From Yoonia tamlensis (lineage in GTDB: Bacteria > Pseudomonadota > Alphaproteobacteria > Rhodobacterales > Rhodobacteraceae), in contig NZ_FOYP01000001.1 in assembly GCF_900115105.1 (NCBI RefSeq), positions 2,258,097 to 2,322,096 of the forward strand: a stretch of 64,000 nucleotides of DNA, read 5' to 3'. The stretch's first letter is position 1. Every line of letters begins with the position of its first letter. Positions 9,681 through 18,612 of this stretch are shown here, one piece after another. Under the pieces are notes generated by a model. It was not told the origin of the DNA. It searched no databases and saw only the letters and a list, made by a program, of their open reading frames with translations. Made by a program: the position numbers and the translations under genes.

Positions 9681-11217
9681 TCCAAAGGTCAAAAGATTTC
9701 GCATCCGCCGCGGAGATGACGCCGCGCCGCAAGCGGACACACCAGCGCCAGACACAAATGCCGCGCCTGATGAAATTGACGCGCAAATTAACGCAATCAG
9801 CAACGAAGGGCTTAGCGCGCGCCAGTTGCGCATGGCGCGACGCGTTGCCCAAAAACACGGGCTGACTTTCACCTCTGAATTTGATGCAATCCGGCAATTG
9901 CGGGCCGCTGGTATTGATCCGTTCCAGCAAAAATCCGTGCTGGAACTGGTCATGCCCGATGGCCACAAAAACGCAGGGCAAGAGGGGCAAATCCAGCTGC
10001 CGCAAAAGGTAAGCGGCCGCAATACGCAGGTGGATGCGCAATCGGGGCTCAAGATGAACCCGACACATGCGGCCGAAATTCGCCAAATCCAACTGGACAT
10101 CGCACGCAGGCGGCGGCGCAAGATCGTGCTTTTGTTCACACGGCTCGCGTTTTTCGTGTTCCTGCCGACATTCATGATGGGCTGGTATTTCTACACACTC
10201 GCGACCCCGATGTACGCGACAAAATCTGAAATCGTGATCCAGCAGGCGCAATCGGCTTCGGCAGCTCCGGGTGGCCTTTCGACCCTGTTTCAGGGGACAT
10301 CAATGGCAACGCAACAAGACAGTATCGCCGTGCAATCCTATCTGGCCTCGCGCGAGGCGATGCTGCGGCTGGACGCCGACCACGGTTTCAAAGCGCATTA
10401 CACAGATTCCCGCATTGATTCTATCCAGCGGCTGGCTGCGGATGCGACGAATGAAGAAACCTTTAAACTTTATTCCGATCATGTGCGCATCAGCTATGAC
10501 CCGACCGAGGGGATCATCAAGATGGAGGTGATCGCAGCCGATCCCGAAACCAGCTTTATTTTCTCGACGGCGTTGATCGCCTATGCGGAAGAACAGGTCG
10601 ATCAGCTTACAGGCCGTCTGCGCACGGATCAGATGAAGGGCGCGCTGCAATCCTATGAAGACGCCGAAATCCGCCGTGCAGAGGCGCTTGCGACATGGTT
10701 GAACTTGCAAGAAACAATGCAGCAGATTGATGCGGGCAGTGAATCCGGTGCACGGATGGGGCAGATCAACGCGCTCGAAAGCGAACGCCAGCAGCTGTCA
10801 CTTGTGTTGCAGTCGCGGCTTAATGTGGAACGGCCCAGCCAGATCCAGGTGCAGGCGCTGCGCGATCAAATCGCGAATATCGACGCGCTGATCGCCGAAC
10901 TACGCCAAGAGCTGACAGGCTCTGACGGGGATGGGGCATCGCTTGCGGCGCGCAACACCGAGCTGCGCGTTGCCGAAGAAAACTACAATTTCCAGACAGC
11001 AATGGTGCAACAGGCGCTGACCCAGATGGAAACCGCCCGGATCGAGGCCAACCGCCAGGTCCGCTATTTGTCCCAAAGTGTGAACCCCGTGATCCCCGAT
11101 CAGGCAGCCTATCCGCGCGCATTTGAAAACACGCTGCTGTCCCTGCTGATTTTTTCGGGCATCTACCTTCTTATTTCAATCACCGTTTCTATCCTTCGCG
11201 AACAGGTAAGCTCTTGA
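9670..11217 (+). CDS. Capsule polysaccharide export inner-membrane protein, KpsE/CtrB-like
   Basis: Polysaccharide co-polymerase-type protein that bridges the ABC exporter to the outer-membrane channel. It has a membrane segment at about residues 155-178 (LLFTRLAFFVFLPTFMMG), a long periplasmic coiled-coil region (about 300-470, repeated Q/E/R heptads) and a second membrane segment near the C terminus (about 485-507). The roughly 150-residue N-terminal cytoplasmic extension, rich in Ala, Asp and Gln, is longer than in KpsE (about 382 residues total). Start is ATG 9670, inside the end of the ATPase gene. Confidence 0.84.
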   Translation: MSTNPKVKRFRIRRGDDAAPQADTPAPDTNAAPDEIDAQINAISNEGLSARQLRMARRVAQKHGLTFTSEFDAIRQLRAAGIDPFQQKSVLELVMPDGHKNAGQEGQIQLPQKVSGRNTQVDAQSGLKMNPTHAAEIRQIQLDIARRRRRKIVLLFTRLAFFVFLPTFMMGWYFYTLATPMYATKSEIVIQQAQSASAAPGGLSTLFQGTSMATQQDSIAVQSYLASREAMLRLDADHGFKAHYTDSRIDSIQRLAADATNEETFKLYSDHVRISYDPTEGIIKMEVIAADPETSFIFSTALIAYAEEQVDQLTGRLRTDQMKGALQSYEDAEIRRAEALATWLNLQETMQQIDAGSESGARMGQINALESERQQLSLVLQSRLNVERPSQIQVQALRDQIANIDALIAELRQELTGSDGDGASLAARNTELRVAEENYNFQTAMVQQALTQMETARIEANRQVRYLSQSVNPVIPDQAAYPRAFENTLLSLLIFSGIYLLISITVSILREQVSS

Positions 11218-12050
11218 TGCATAATGTCGAAATTGGTCCGCTTAACGTCAGCAATGACGCCCCGTTGTTGCTGATTGCCGGCCCTTGCCAGCTTGAAAGC
11301 ACCGACCACGCCCAGATGATCGCGGGTCACATGGCCGAAGTCTGCGCCCGCCACGGCGCGCAGTTTGTGTTCAAAGGCAGCTATGACAAAGCAAATCGCA
11401 CATCGCTGAACGGCGTGCGCGGGCTGGGCATGGATGAGGGCCTGAAGGTCATGCAATCCGTCAAAGACAGCATCGGCTGTCCGGTGCTCACCGATATTCA
11501 CGCGCCCGAACATTGCGCGACTGTCGCGCAAGTCTGCGACGTTATGCAGATCCCCGCGTTCTTGTGCCGCCAGACCGATCTTTTGCTTGCTGCTGGCGAA
11601 ACCGGTGCGGTGATCAATGTCAAAAAAGGGCAGTTCCTTGCGCCGTGGGATATGCCCAACGTCGTGTCCAAGATCGAAAGCACCGGCAACAAACGTATCC
11701 TGCTGACCGAACGCGGGTCGTCATTTGGCTATAACACATTGGTTGCCGATATGCGGTCGCTGCCGACAATGGCGCGCAGCGGCTACCCCGTGGTCATGGA
11801 CGCGACACATTCGGTGCAACAACCCGGCGGCATGGGCGGATCATCGGGCGGGCAACGCGAATTTGCGCCTGTAATGGCGCGCGCGGCGGTGTCGCTTGGT
11901 ATCGCGGCGGTATTCATCGAAACCCATGAAGACCCTGACAACGCCCCCTCTGACGGCCCGAACATGATTGCGCTTGAAAACATGGATGCGCTTGTCAAAA
12001 GCCTGATGGGTTTTGACGCGCTTGCCAAGGCGGACCCGCTGCGGGTCTAA
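11217..12050 (+). CDS. kdsA: 3-deoxy-8-phosphooctulonate synthase (Kdo8P synthase)
   Basis: Condenses phosphoenolpyruvate with arabinose 5-phosphate to give Kdo 8-phosphate, the committed step to Kdo for lipid A and for the poly-Kdo linker of group 2 capsules. Family motifs are visible: IAGPCQLES at the N terminus, FKGSYDKANRTS (about residues 45-56), and DATHSVQQPGG (about 197-207). The 277-residue length is typical. The start ATG overlaps the previous stop (TGATG at 11215-11219), tying it to the capsule-export genes rather than to lipid A genes. Confidence 0.95.
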   Translation: MHNVEIGPLNVSNDAPLLLIAGPCQLESTDHAQMIAGHMAEVCARHGAQFVFKGSYDKANRTSLNGVRGLGMDEGLKVMQSVKDSIGCPVLTDIHAPEHCATVAQVCDVMQIPAFLCRQTDLLLAAGETGAVINVKKGQFLAPWDMPNVVSKIESTGNKRILLTERGSSFGYNTLVADMRSLPTMARSGYPVVMDATHSVQQPGGMGGSSGGQREFAPVMARAAVSLGIAAVFIETHEDPDNAPSDGPNMIALENMDALVKSLMGFDALAKADPLRV

Positions 12051-12116
12051 ATTGGGGGTTTTCCCCCGCGCGCCATCTTCTTAGGATTGTCCAAACTCTT
12101 TCATTGGATGATTGCC

Positions 12117-13391
12117 ATGCGTTTTCTTATTTGTCTTGTACTTGCGCTCACCTTTGCGGCCCCCGCCACCGCCCAAAGCACGGCGGGCCTGACAGCCGAA
12201 TACGCACAACAAGACGCCGATATCGCCGTGCGGATGCGCGAAATTCTGACCGAGCTGGGCAATTACGACGATGTGACGGTGCAGGTCAACGACGGGGTGG
12301 TCACGCTGCGCGGCACGGCAACCTCTGTCGCGGAAGTCGGCGCGCTTGAACCGCTCGCGACAGGGATTGCAGGCGTAGTCGCGGTCAAAAACCAGGTCAC
12401 CGAAACCGCCGATATCGGCCGCCGGCTGGATCCCGCGATTGAACGGTTCCGGTCGCGGATCGACCAGTTCATCGTCTTTTTCCCGCTTGCGCTGATTGCG
12501 GCCATCGTTTTTTCTATCGTCGTCTTCATCGGTTTCGCGATTGCGCGGATGCGCCAGCCTTGGGAACGGCTTGCGCCAAATCTGTTTATTGCGGAACTGT
12601 TCCGCCAGCTTTTGCGCATTGCATTTGTAATTTTCGGCATCGTGATCGCGCTGGATATCGTTAACGCCACTGCACTTTTGTCGACGATCCTGGGCGCTGC
12701 AGGGATCATCGGTCTGGCGCTTGGTTTTGCGGTGCGCGACACGGTTGAAAACTTTATCGCATCTGTCATGCTGTCGATCCGACAGCCGTTCCGGCCCAAT
12801 GACACGGTTGAAATCAACGGCGACCAAGGCAAGGTCATCCGGCTGACAAGCCGCGCGACGATCCTTTTGTCGTTTGATGGCAATCACATCCGGATTCCCA
12901 ATGCGACCGTGTTTAAAAGCAGAATCATCAACTTTAGCCAAAACGCCGAACGCCGGTTCAAATTTTCGGTGATGGTTGACCGCGACGCCGATCTTGGTGC
13001 AACGCGCAGCCTCGTCGCCGATACCGTTCAGGCCCTGCCCTTTACGCTTAGCGAACCTGCCGCTGACACATGGATCGAAGCGCTGCACTCTGCAGGCGTC
13101 GAATTGATTGTCACAGGCTGGGTTGATCAAAATGAAAGCTCGCTCGTGCGCGCCAAAGGCGAAGCCCTGCGTCAGGTCAAACTGGCGCTAAATGCGGCCG
13201 GCATCGCGATTCCCGATGCAACACAAGCAATCCAGATGATCAGCGACCCCGCGCCGCATAGCGCCAAAGAAAGCACAAGCGTCCAAACGGTTGCCGCCGT
13301 TAGCGACGCTGCATTGACGCGTATTGTCGACGCGGAACGCGACCTTGACAGCTCGGAAGACTTGCTGCGTCCGGAAGGTTTAAAAGAATAG
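12117..13391 (+). CDS. BON-domain mechanosensitive ion channel (MscS family)
   Basis: Predicted small-conductance mechanosensitive channel that releases solutes on hypo-osmotic shock. A Sec signal peptide (MRFLICLVLALTFAAPATAQ) argues for the ATG at 12117; TTG 12087 and ATG 12108 are possible alternatives. A BON domain follows (about residues 30-95), then three membrane segments, with the pore-lining helix GAAGIIGLALGFAVRD and the MscS beta domain (RQPFRPNDTVEI). It is about 424 residues long. The gene stands alone between kdsA and tRNA-Gln. Confidence 0.9.
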   Translation: MRFLICLVLALTFAAPATAQSTAGLTAEYAQQDADIAVRMREILTELGNYDDVTVQVNDGVVTLRGTATSVAEVGALEPLATGIAGVVAVKNQVTETADIGRRLDPAIERFRSRIDQFIVFFPLALIAAIVFSIVVFIGFAIARMRQPWERLAPNLFIAELFRQLLRIAFVIFGIVIALDIVNATALLSTILGAAGIIGLALGFAVRDTVENFIASVMLSIRQPFRPNDTVEINGDQGKVIRLTSRATILLSFDGNHIRIPNATVFKSRIINFSQNAERRFKFSVMVDRDADLGATRSLVADTVQALPFTLSEPAADTWIEALHSAGVELIVTGWVDQNESSLVRAKGEALRQVKLALNAAGIAIPDATQAIQMISDPAPHSAKESTSVQTVAAVSDAALTRIVDAERDLDSSEDLLRPEGLKE

Positions 13392-13453
13392 CATTTTTTG
13401 TGAAAACGGGGCTTGAACCCTGCATCCCTTCGCAGTATTCACCGCTTCGCTGA

Positions 13454-13528
13454 TGGGGTGTAGCCAAGTGGTAAGGCAACGCTTTTTGGTAGCGTGTACC
13501 GTAGGTTCGAATCCTACCACCCCAGCCA
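13454..13528 (+). tRNA. tRNA-Gln (TTG anticodon)
   Basis: A complete cloverleaf: 7-bp acceptor stem TGGGGTG/CACCCCA, D arm with AGTGGTAAGGC, anticodon arm ACGCT-TTTTGGT-AGCGT (anticodon TTG at 34-36), T arm GTAGG-TTCGAAT-CCTAC, discriminator G and encoded CCA. It marks the left boundary of the accessory region. A near copy lies at 41414. Confidence 0.95.
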
Positions 13529-13601
13529 GCGTATTCTGAACATCGTTAGACGAACGCTTCATGGCAGCAGCGCACCGCAAGTGCCCCAAACGCTGCCCCA
13601 G

Positions 13602-13781
13602 TTACGGTGCCTTGCGCAGGATCAGCTCCCAGCCGGGTTCGCCATAGACGCCGCTCAGCGGCCCTGTGAGTGAGTAGCCAATGACGCAATCCTCAAAGAC
13701 TTCATCGACTTCGAACAGATGCTCCGGCCAGTCGTCCGACGCCCGAATGACCACAATGTCGCCCTCCTGCAGGTCAATCAT
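13602..13781 (-). CDS. Small hypothetical protein, probable prophage remnant
   Basis: A 59-residue acidic cytoplasmic protein (MIDLQEGDIVVIRAS...) that I do not recognise as a named family. The ATG at 13781 has GGAGG seven bases upstream, which supports translation. It overlaps the preceding small gene by 8 bases, phage-style packing. The last residues (LILRKAP) recur as LILRKAQ-stop in a remnant next to the second tRNA-Gln copy at 41542, so the gene belongs to an element that targeted this tRNA. Confidence 0.5.
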   Translation of the reverse strand: MIDLQEGDIVVIRASDDWPEHLFEVDEVFEDCVIGYSLTGPLSGVYGEPGWELILRKAP

Positions 13782-13932
13782 CTGGGCGCCTCCAGGCAGC
13801 CAGGATAGCGAGGGTGGCGAGCAGGGTGATGACAGGGTGCGAACGCCCGCCAAGCCATACGAGCGTGGCCAGCACGGCCTTGGGTGGCGGTGATGAAAGA
13901 AAGCCCGCTACTAGGGCTGATAAGATACGCAT
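13774..13932 (-). CDS. Small membrane protein, probable prophage remnant
   Basis: A 52-residue hydrophobic protein (MRILSALVAGFL...) with one or two possible membrane segments. The ATG at 13932 is preceded by AAAGGAGG at 8-base spacing, an unusually strong ribosome site. Its stop overlaps the start of the 59-residue gene. The same ribosome site and first codons (MRIL-PLVG-stop) recur in broken form at 34641-34675. Function unknown; a holin- or spanin-like role is only a guess. Confidence 0.45.
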   Translation of the reverse strand: MRILSALVAGFLSSPPPKAVLATLVWLGGRSHPVITLLATLAILAAWRRPDD

Positions 13933-14002
13933 GAGTAACCCTCCTTTGATTGGTATCATTTTAGATACGGAAGGTTGCGCGGTTTTGGTGGGGGGCTGGG
14001 GG
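13905..14002. repeat. Copy A of a duplicated prophage-leader segment
   Basis: The stretch from ACTAGGGCTGATAAGATACG through the ribosome site and into GCGCGGTTTTGGTGG matches 34641-34715 with scattered substitutions and a deletion. It covers the start and leader of the 52-residue gene. This shows that a similar element was inserted at least twice within the island. Confidence 0.5.
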
Positions 14003-14060
14003 GTGTTTACGGCCCGTTGCCGACATTGAGCTGCATTGTAGAACTTCGCCAAAGGGGCCT

Positions 14061-15002
14061 CTATACCCAAGCTCTATTCGCAAATAAGAAACGCTGATCT
14101 TTCTTCATGTAAGTCCAAGCAACAAAACGACTTGTTTTTTGCCCCTGAGCCATTTGGACGACTTTAAAATCAGCAACCCTAGCTTTTTCTAAAATTCGGC
14201 AGAGTGGTTGGAGATTGTCTTTTTTCGAAACCAACGAGGTAAACCACAGACACTGGTCGGCGAACTCCATGCTCTGCTCAACCATGCGGGCGATAAACTT
14301 TATCTCGCCACCCGGACACCAAAGTTCAGCGTTTTGACCGCCAAAATTGAGCTTTTTTGAATGCCCTTTTCCAAGGTTCGCCCACTTGCGTTGGGTGCCT
14401 TTATTCGCTTGTTCCATGGACGAATGAAAAGGCGGGTTGCACATGGTTGCGTGAAAAGTATCGTTTGCTTCGATCACGCCTCTAAAGATATTCTCAGGTT
14501 TATTTTGTCGCCTAAGGGTGATTTTCAACTTGTTAAATTCACAAATTTGCCTTGCCGATTTCAGAGCACCCGCATCGATATCGACGCCAGTGAAGTTCCA
14601 GCCGTATTCGCTCTGGCCCGTCAGGGGGTAAACTAGGCTCGCACCGGTGCCGATGTCTAACATTTTGATTTGACGCCCACGCGGGATGTCTTGATTATTG
14701 CTGTCGGCGAGCAAGTCCGCGAGATAGTGGATGTAGTCGACACGACCGGGAATTGGTGGGCATAGATAGCCGGCAGGGATATCCCAAAAATCAATATTGT
14801 AATGCGTCTTTAATAGTGCCCGATTAAGCATACGGACAGCGCTCGCATTTTGAAAATCAATCGTTGTCTGACCGCGTGGATTGCTGATCGTGAAAGCTTC
14901 AAGTTCAGGCGTCTGCGCCACTAAACGCAAAAAGTCGTAGCCTTCTGAGTGTTGATTACGAGAGTGCAGCTGCGCTTTGGTGGACATGGTAGATGCCTTC
15001 AT
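14061..15002 (-). CDS. rlmF: 23S rRNA (adenine(1618)-N6)-methyltransferase RlmF
   Basis: SAM-dependent methyltransferase that modifies A1618 of 23S rRNA. The SAM-binding segment DIGTGAS is at residues 116-122 and the N6-adenine catalytic motif NPPFH at 189-193. The 313-residue length matches the family (E. coli YbiN). The start could also be the second Met (14987). Base composition is clearly more AT-rich than the flanking core genes and the gene sits inside the tRNA-bounded island, so recent transfer, perhaps from a gammaproteobacterium, is likely. Confidence 0.9.
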   Translation of the reverse strand: MKASTMSTKAQLHSRNQHSEGYDFLRLVAQTPELEAFTISNPRGQTTIDFQNASAVRMLNRALLKTHYNIDFWDIPAGYLCPPIPGRVDYIHYLADLLADSNNQDIPRGRQIKMLDIGTGASLVYPLTGQSEYGWNFTGVDIDAGALKSARQICEFNKLKITLRRQNKPENIFRGVIEANDTFHATMCNPPFHSSMEQANKGTQRKWANLGKGHSKKLNFGGQNAELWCPGGEIKFIARMVEQSMEFADQCLWFTSLVSKKDNLQPLCRILEKARVADFKVVQMAQGQKTSRFVAWTYMKKDQRFLFANRAWV

Positions 15003-15348
15003 GAAAGTTGTTGGACTTCGCTCGCCAGACGGTTAGTTGGTTTTAGATCCTCATGTACAAATAGTAAAATTAGGAGCAAGGCAGATCCTCAGCTGACGCG
15101 ATGGCCCGACCGTTCCTTCCGCGTGCAGCATCCTTCATTTTGGGCTCGAAACTGACTTTCTCTAACGCGCAGTATTGCGCTGATCCAATAGGTGCGTCCG
15201 TCAATCACGGCCCAAACCGGACATTCACGCGCCGAAGCGCTTCTGCTATGTATCGTATCAAATCAGACTTTCCTTACGCTGTCATATTTGACGCACAAAG
15301 CGCCATCGCGATGATAAAGGTTTCGTGTCATAAGCGATGGAGGACATC
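15003..15348. other. Intergenic region without a recognisable gene
   Basis: No convincing coding sequence is seen. An open frame at 15101-15352 lacks a ribosome site and resembles no family. The AT-rich part next to rlmF may hold its promoter. Confidence 0.4.
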
Positions 15349-15516
15349 ATGATAGAGATACAGCGTAAGCGCCGCGAACTAATTGAACTACCGATAGTGG
15401 GACAGGAATTCGTTGCCCGTCCGGGAGAGACAACGGTAGGATCAATTTTGATTCAAGAAGTACGTTTAGATTCTCGGGGAGATGAGGAGACCGTACACAT
15501 ATTGGGTTTTGGGTAA
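15349..15516 (+). CDS. Small hypothetical protein
   Basis: A 55-residue open frame (MIEIQRKRRELIEL...VHILGFG) with ATG at 15349 and a GGAGG ribosome site six bases upstream. The composition (alternating charged and beta-branched residues) looks protein-like. No family is recognised. It lies 38 bases before the membrane-associated hypothetical gene and may be co-transcribed with it. Confidence 0.45.
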   Translation: MIEIQRKRRELIELPIVGQEFVARPGETTVGSILIQEVRLDSRGDEETVHILGFG

Positions 15517-15554
15517 CGTCGCCCATCGCTAAGGGACGGCTCTGGGCACAATAC

Positions 15555-16142
15555 GTGGACGGCCAGAAGCCGTCATTGGCTCAGATCATTGTCGCTGCAG
15601 TGCAACTTCCAGTTCTAAGAAAAGGCAGAAAATTGATTAGTCCCGAAATCATCGACGTTATCGATCGCTTTCAAAACGTACTTGTTGGTGCTGTTGGATT
15701 CCTAGGCGTCATTTGGACGTTGCGAGCCAATGCAAAACACTCGAATGAAGAGTATCGGAGACATTTGGACAGTCGGCGAATGACCTTGCGGCGTATTTTG
15801 GCGGCTGAATTTCGCAACTACGCGCGCGCGCTCAAGGCCAACCTCGAAGCGAAGGGTCCAGTTGGCGATCATCTATCAGTTGGGAAAATTCATAAGCTCT
15901 TTTCGGAAGATCTGGCTGGTGAACTTGGGTTGCTAGAATTGGGTGAAGTTGACGTCGTTGTTAATGCTTTGATCAGCTTGGAGGGCATGGAACAGTATTT
16001 AGGACATATTTCGACGGGCCAAACGGACAAGAGATTTCTTATTCCAGCCGTCGCGATGGATGATTTTCGTATGATCACCTCAACCACTGCTGATGCGCTC
16101 AACTATGCGATTGAAGCCCTAGAGCATTCAGGGGAGGCGTAA
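15555..16142 (+). CDS. Hypothetical protein with one membrane segment
   Basis: A 195-residue product with a hydrophobic segment at about residues 40-56 (FQNVLVGAVGFLGVIWTL) followed by a charged, helical C-terminal half. I recognise no catalytic motif. The start is uncertain: GTG 15555 has no clear ribosome site and no ATG precedes the membrane segment. It lies in the island next to the putative restriction enzyme. It could be a host or phage accessory protein; function unknown. Confidence 0.5.
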   Translation: MDGQKPSLAQIIVAAVQLPVLRKGRKLISPEIIDVIDRFQNVLVGAVGFLGVIWTLRANAKHSNEEYRRHLDSRRMTLRRILAAEFRNYARALKANLEAKGPVGDHLSVGKIHKLFSEDLAGELGLLELGEVDVVVNALISLEGMEQYLGHISTGQTDKRFLIPAVAMDDFRMITSTTADALNYAIEALEHSGEA

Positions 16143-16255
16143 CGGCCCATTCCGGCCCTTCGGCTTCGGCCCCTTGCCGCATCGCAGCTTCACCAGACCG
16201 GCCATTCGTCCATCTTGCAGCATTTTCGGGCCCAGAGGTCGGCAGAGCGGACACT

Positions 16256-17137
16256 TCAGACGCCTGATGCTCTGTGCAGATCTGCCAAAGATATGGTCTT
16301 CACACTTTTTGAAATTCTTCGAAACCGGTGTTCGTTCCCGCTACTAAAGTCGGGAATGACCTCAAAAACGCCGACGAAGCGATATAGTGTTTGGTTCAGA
16401 GCATTTCGCGAGCGCGCCATCACAATACGCCGGTCCCAACGCTCAGAATACGTTTCTTCCGGGTTCTTGTTGATCTCTGTAATTATGCACCCGCCTTCAG
16501 ACAGGGAGTTCCACCATCTTTTCTGCTCATAGAGCCTCGGAAACCAAACCATACACGCGCCGGTTAGTTCAATTTCGTCAACGACCTCAGCCGGAAGATT
16601 CCACACACCGCGTTGAAAATGACCTTTGGTGTATCCAAAACATCTCAGAGCATCTTTTTGATATCTAAAGACGGAGTGGGGGCCAATCGTAATGTAGCCT
16701 CGAGCAATATGGGCTTCAGGTTTGTATCGCCCCTCGTAGTCCCAAGCGTCAAAGTCGCTGACCTCGGATTTTCGCCGACGTATAAGATCTATGAACTCCT
16801 CAATACTGGCATTTACCTGTTCAATTGAAACGCCGCTGGTGGAGATCCTAACTTCTGTAAGCCCCGACGCCTCTGCTATATCAAAACGGCGGAGGGCATC
16901 GTTAATAAGTGCATTGTCACCGTCATGGTGAGCTTCATCAATCTCGAGGTAAAGGTCGAACTGCGGGAAAAAGATGTCCGCCAAATAGTATTTATCACCT
17001 TTTCGTATGCATTGTTGGCATACAAACTCAACTTCTGGATCATTCAGTCTGTGAAAAAGGCGGTTTATAACGTAATGCTCCCATCGCTTGCTCGAAAGCT
17101 TTGACAGCGACCTCAAGATGTAATCTGATTTACTCAA
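16256..17137 (-). CDS. Probable modification-dependent (type IV) restriction endonuclease, AbaSI/PvuRts1I-like
   Basis: A 293-residue protein with an N-terminal Vsr-like nuclease domain and a C-terminal SRA-like domain. The nuclease signature is YLADIFFPQ...LYLEIDEAHH (residues 51-71), giving candidate metal ligands Asp54, Glu65, Asp67 and His70-71. The C-terminal part (about 145-265) includes WWNSLSEGG and RRIVMARSRN...YRFVGVFE, the layout of SRA-like readers in AbaSI-type enzymes. Family members are known to cut DNA with glucosylated or plain 5-hydroxymethylcytosine, a phage modification. The assignment is by motif and domain order only. Confidence 0.7.
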   Translation of the reverse strand: MSKSDYILRSLSKLSSKRWEHYVINRLFHRLNDPEVEFVCQQCIRKGDKYYLADIFFPQFDLYLEIDEAHHDGDNALINDALRRFDIAEASGLTEVRISTSGVSIEQVNASIEEFIDLIRRRKSEVSDFDAWDYEGRYKPEAHIARGYITIGPHSVFRYQKDALRCFGYTKGHFQRGVWNLPAEVVDEIELTGACMVWFPRLYEQKRWWNSLSEGGCIITEINKNPEETYSERWDRRIVMARSRNALNQTLYRFVGVFEVIPDFSSGNEHRFRRISKSVKTISLADLHRASGV

Positions 17138-17515
17138 TGGATCTTCTCACTCTTCTTCCCGCGTTCACACGATCTACCCTCCCGTTGCAGGATTCGAGAA
17201 GCATTATTAGTGAACGCTTAGGGCTCATTGCCGTCATTAAACCGATCGAAGCATAGTCAAAAAATGGCGTTTGTTCCACTACACGGACGGCCCAAAGGCG
17301 ACTTCCAGTAAGCGTGACGAATGCTGCGATTGCGGCCCACAAAGCAGCCATACTTTTTGAACCGATTCGCTCATCAAGAACTTACGCAGTGACCTAAGAG
17401 TTGAGGAAAGCAGGGTCCGGATACGACAATACACGGTGCAAGATATTAAGACTTTGACCTGCGCCCCAAGTTCCCTCCAGCTTTTCGCGGAGTCCTTGGG
17501 TTTAATTCTGTGACC

Positions 17516-18355
17516 TTAGGCGGCCATCTTGTCCATCACCTTTCTCTGCAAGAATTCCATCGGCGTCAGGTTTCCTAGTGCTGAATGTGGTCTGCGCCAG
17601 TTGTAATCCTCTTTCCATTCTTCCAGCGTTTCGCGTGCATCAGCTAATGTGCCAAACAGCGTTTCATTGAGGCATTCATCACGTAGCTTGCCGTTGAAGC
17701 TTTCGATGAAGCCGTTCTGCTGAGGCTTTCCTGGCGCGATGTAGTGCCAATCAATGCCCGTATCCTGAACCCACTTCAGGATCGCCATGCTGGTGAGCTC
17801 GGTGCCGTTATCCGACACAATCGTTTTTGGCATACCACGTTCAGCGATAATGCGATCCAGTTCTCGAACAACACGATGCCCTGACAGCGATGTGTCCGCG
17901 ACCAGTGCCAAGTTCTCGCGACTGTAGTCATCAACAACTGCCAGAATGCGAAAGCGGCGACCGTCTGTTAGCGCATCAGACACGAAATCCAAGCTCCAAC
18001 GCTGGTTTGGTTCATCAGGTAACACCATCGGCTTCCGAGTGCCCAAAGCACGCTTTCTGCCGCCTCTGCGGCGCACCTGAAGCTTCTCTTCGGTATAAAT
18101 GCGCCTCACCTTCTTGTGGTTCACCACAAAACCCTCTCGCGCGATCATCACGTGAACACGGCGGCAACCAAACCGTCGCCTTTCCCTCGAAACCCGCTTG
18201 ATGGCATCGCTTAGCTCAACATCATCGCCACGGCGCGACAGATACCTCACCGATGACCGACCAACTTGAAGCACATCACACGCCCGTCGCTGGCTGACCT
18301 GATGAACGTCCATCAGATGCGCCACCGCTTTCCGCTTCCCAACGGGCGTCACCAT
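17516..18355 (-). CDS. IS3-family transposase OrfB (DDE integrase catalytic subunit)
   Basis: Catalytic part of the IS3 transposase, normally made as an OrfAB fusion. The HTH_21-like region is at about residues 45-100, followed by the rve integrase core with the DDE triad at Asp123 (SLDFVSD), Asp182 (VSDNGTE) and Glu218 ([13 protein letters not shown]), spaced D-35-E as in the family. The 279-residue length is complete. Its ATG overlaps the orfA stop region by 7 bases at the slippery A-run. Confidence 0.95.
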   Translation of the reverse strand: MVTPVGKRKAVAHLMDVHQVSQRRACDVLQVGRSSVRYLSRRGDDVELSDAIKRVSRERRRFGCRRVHVMIAREGFVVNHKKVRRIYTEEKLQVRRRGGRKRALGTRKPMVLPDEPNQRWSLDFVSDALTDGRRFRILAVVDDYSRENLALVADTSLSGHRVVRELDRIIAERGMPKTIVSDNGTELTSMAILKWVQDTGIDWHYIAPGKPQQNGFIESFNGKLRDECLNETLFGTLADARETLEEWKEDYNWRRPHSALGNLTPMEFLQRKVMDKMAA

Positions 18356-18612
18356 TTTTTTGAGTTGATGTCTCGCAGCATCGCGTTGTCCAGCAACTGC
18401 TCAGCCAGCAACTTCTTCAGCTTACCGTTCTCATCCTCCAACGCACGCAGACGCTTTGCATCTGAGGGTTCCATCCCGCCATACTTCGATTTGTATTTGT
18501 AGAATGTCGCAGAACTGATCCCGTGCCGCCGACATACATCTGCGGTCTTCTCACCAGATTCCTGCTCTTTGATCATTGCGATGATCTGTTCGTCCGTAAA
18601 TCGTGCCTTCAT
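18349..18612 (-). CDS. IS3-family transposase OrfA (helix-turn-helix)
   Basis: An 87-residue DNA-binding subunit with the HTH_8-type pattern [16 protein letters not shown] and [16 protein letters not shown], then a leucine-zipper-like tail ([18 protein letters not shown]). The 3' end reads TCA AAA AAA TGG TGA, which provides the programmed -1 frameshift site into orfB. Complete. Confidence 0.94.
   Translation of the reverse strand: MKARFTDEQIIAMIKEQESGEKTADVCRRHGISSATFYKYKSKYGGMEPSDAKRLRALEDENGKLKKLLAEQLLDNAMLRDINSKKW

Noticed and set aside
15101-15352. 83-codon frame between rlmF and the small 55-residue gene
   Set aside because: It lacks a ribosome site and ends in the leader of the well-supported 55-residue frame.
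17130-17351. 73-codon frame upstream of the restriction-like gene
   Set aside because: No ribosome site, no recognisable family; overlap with the next start may be accidental.
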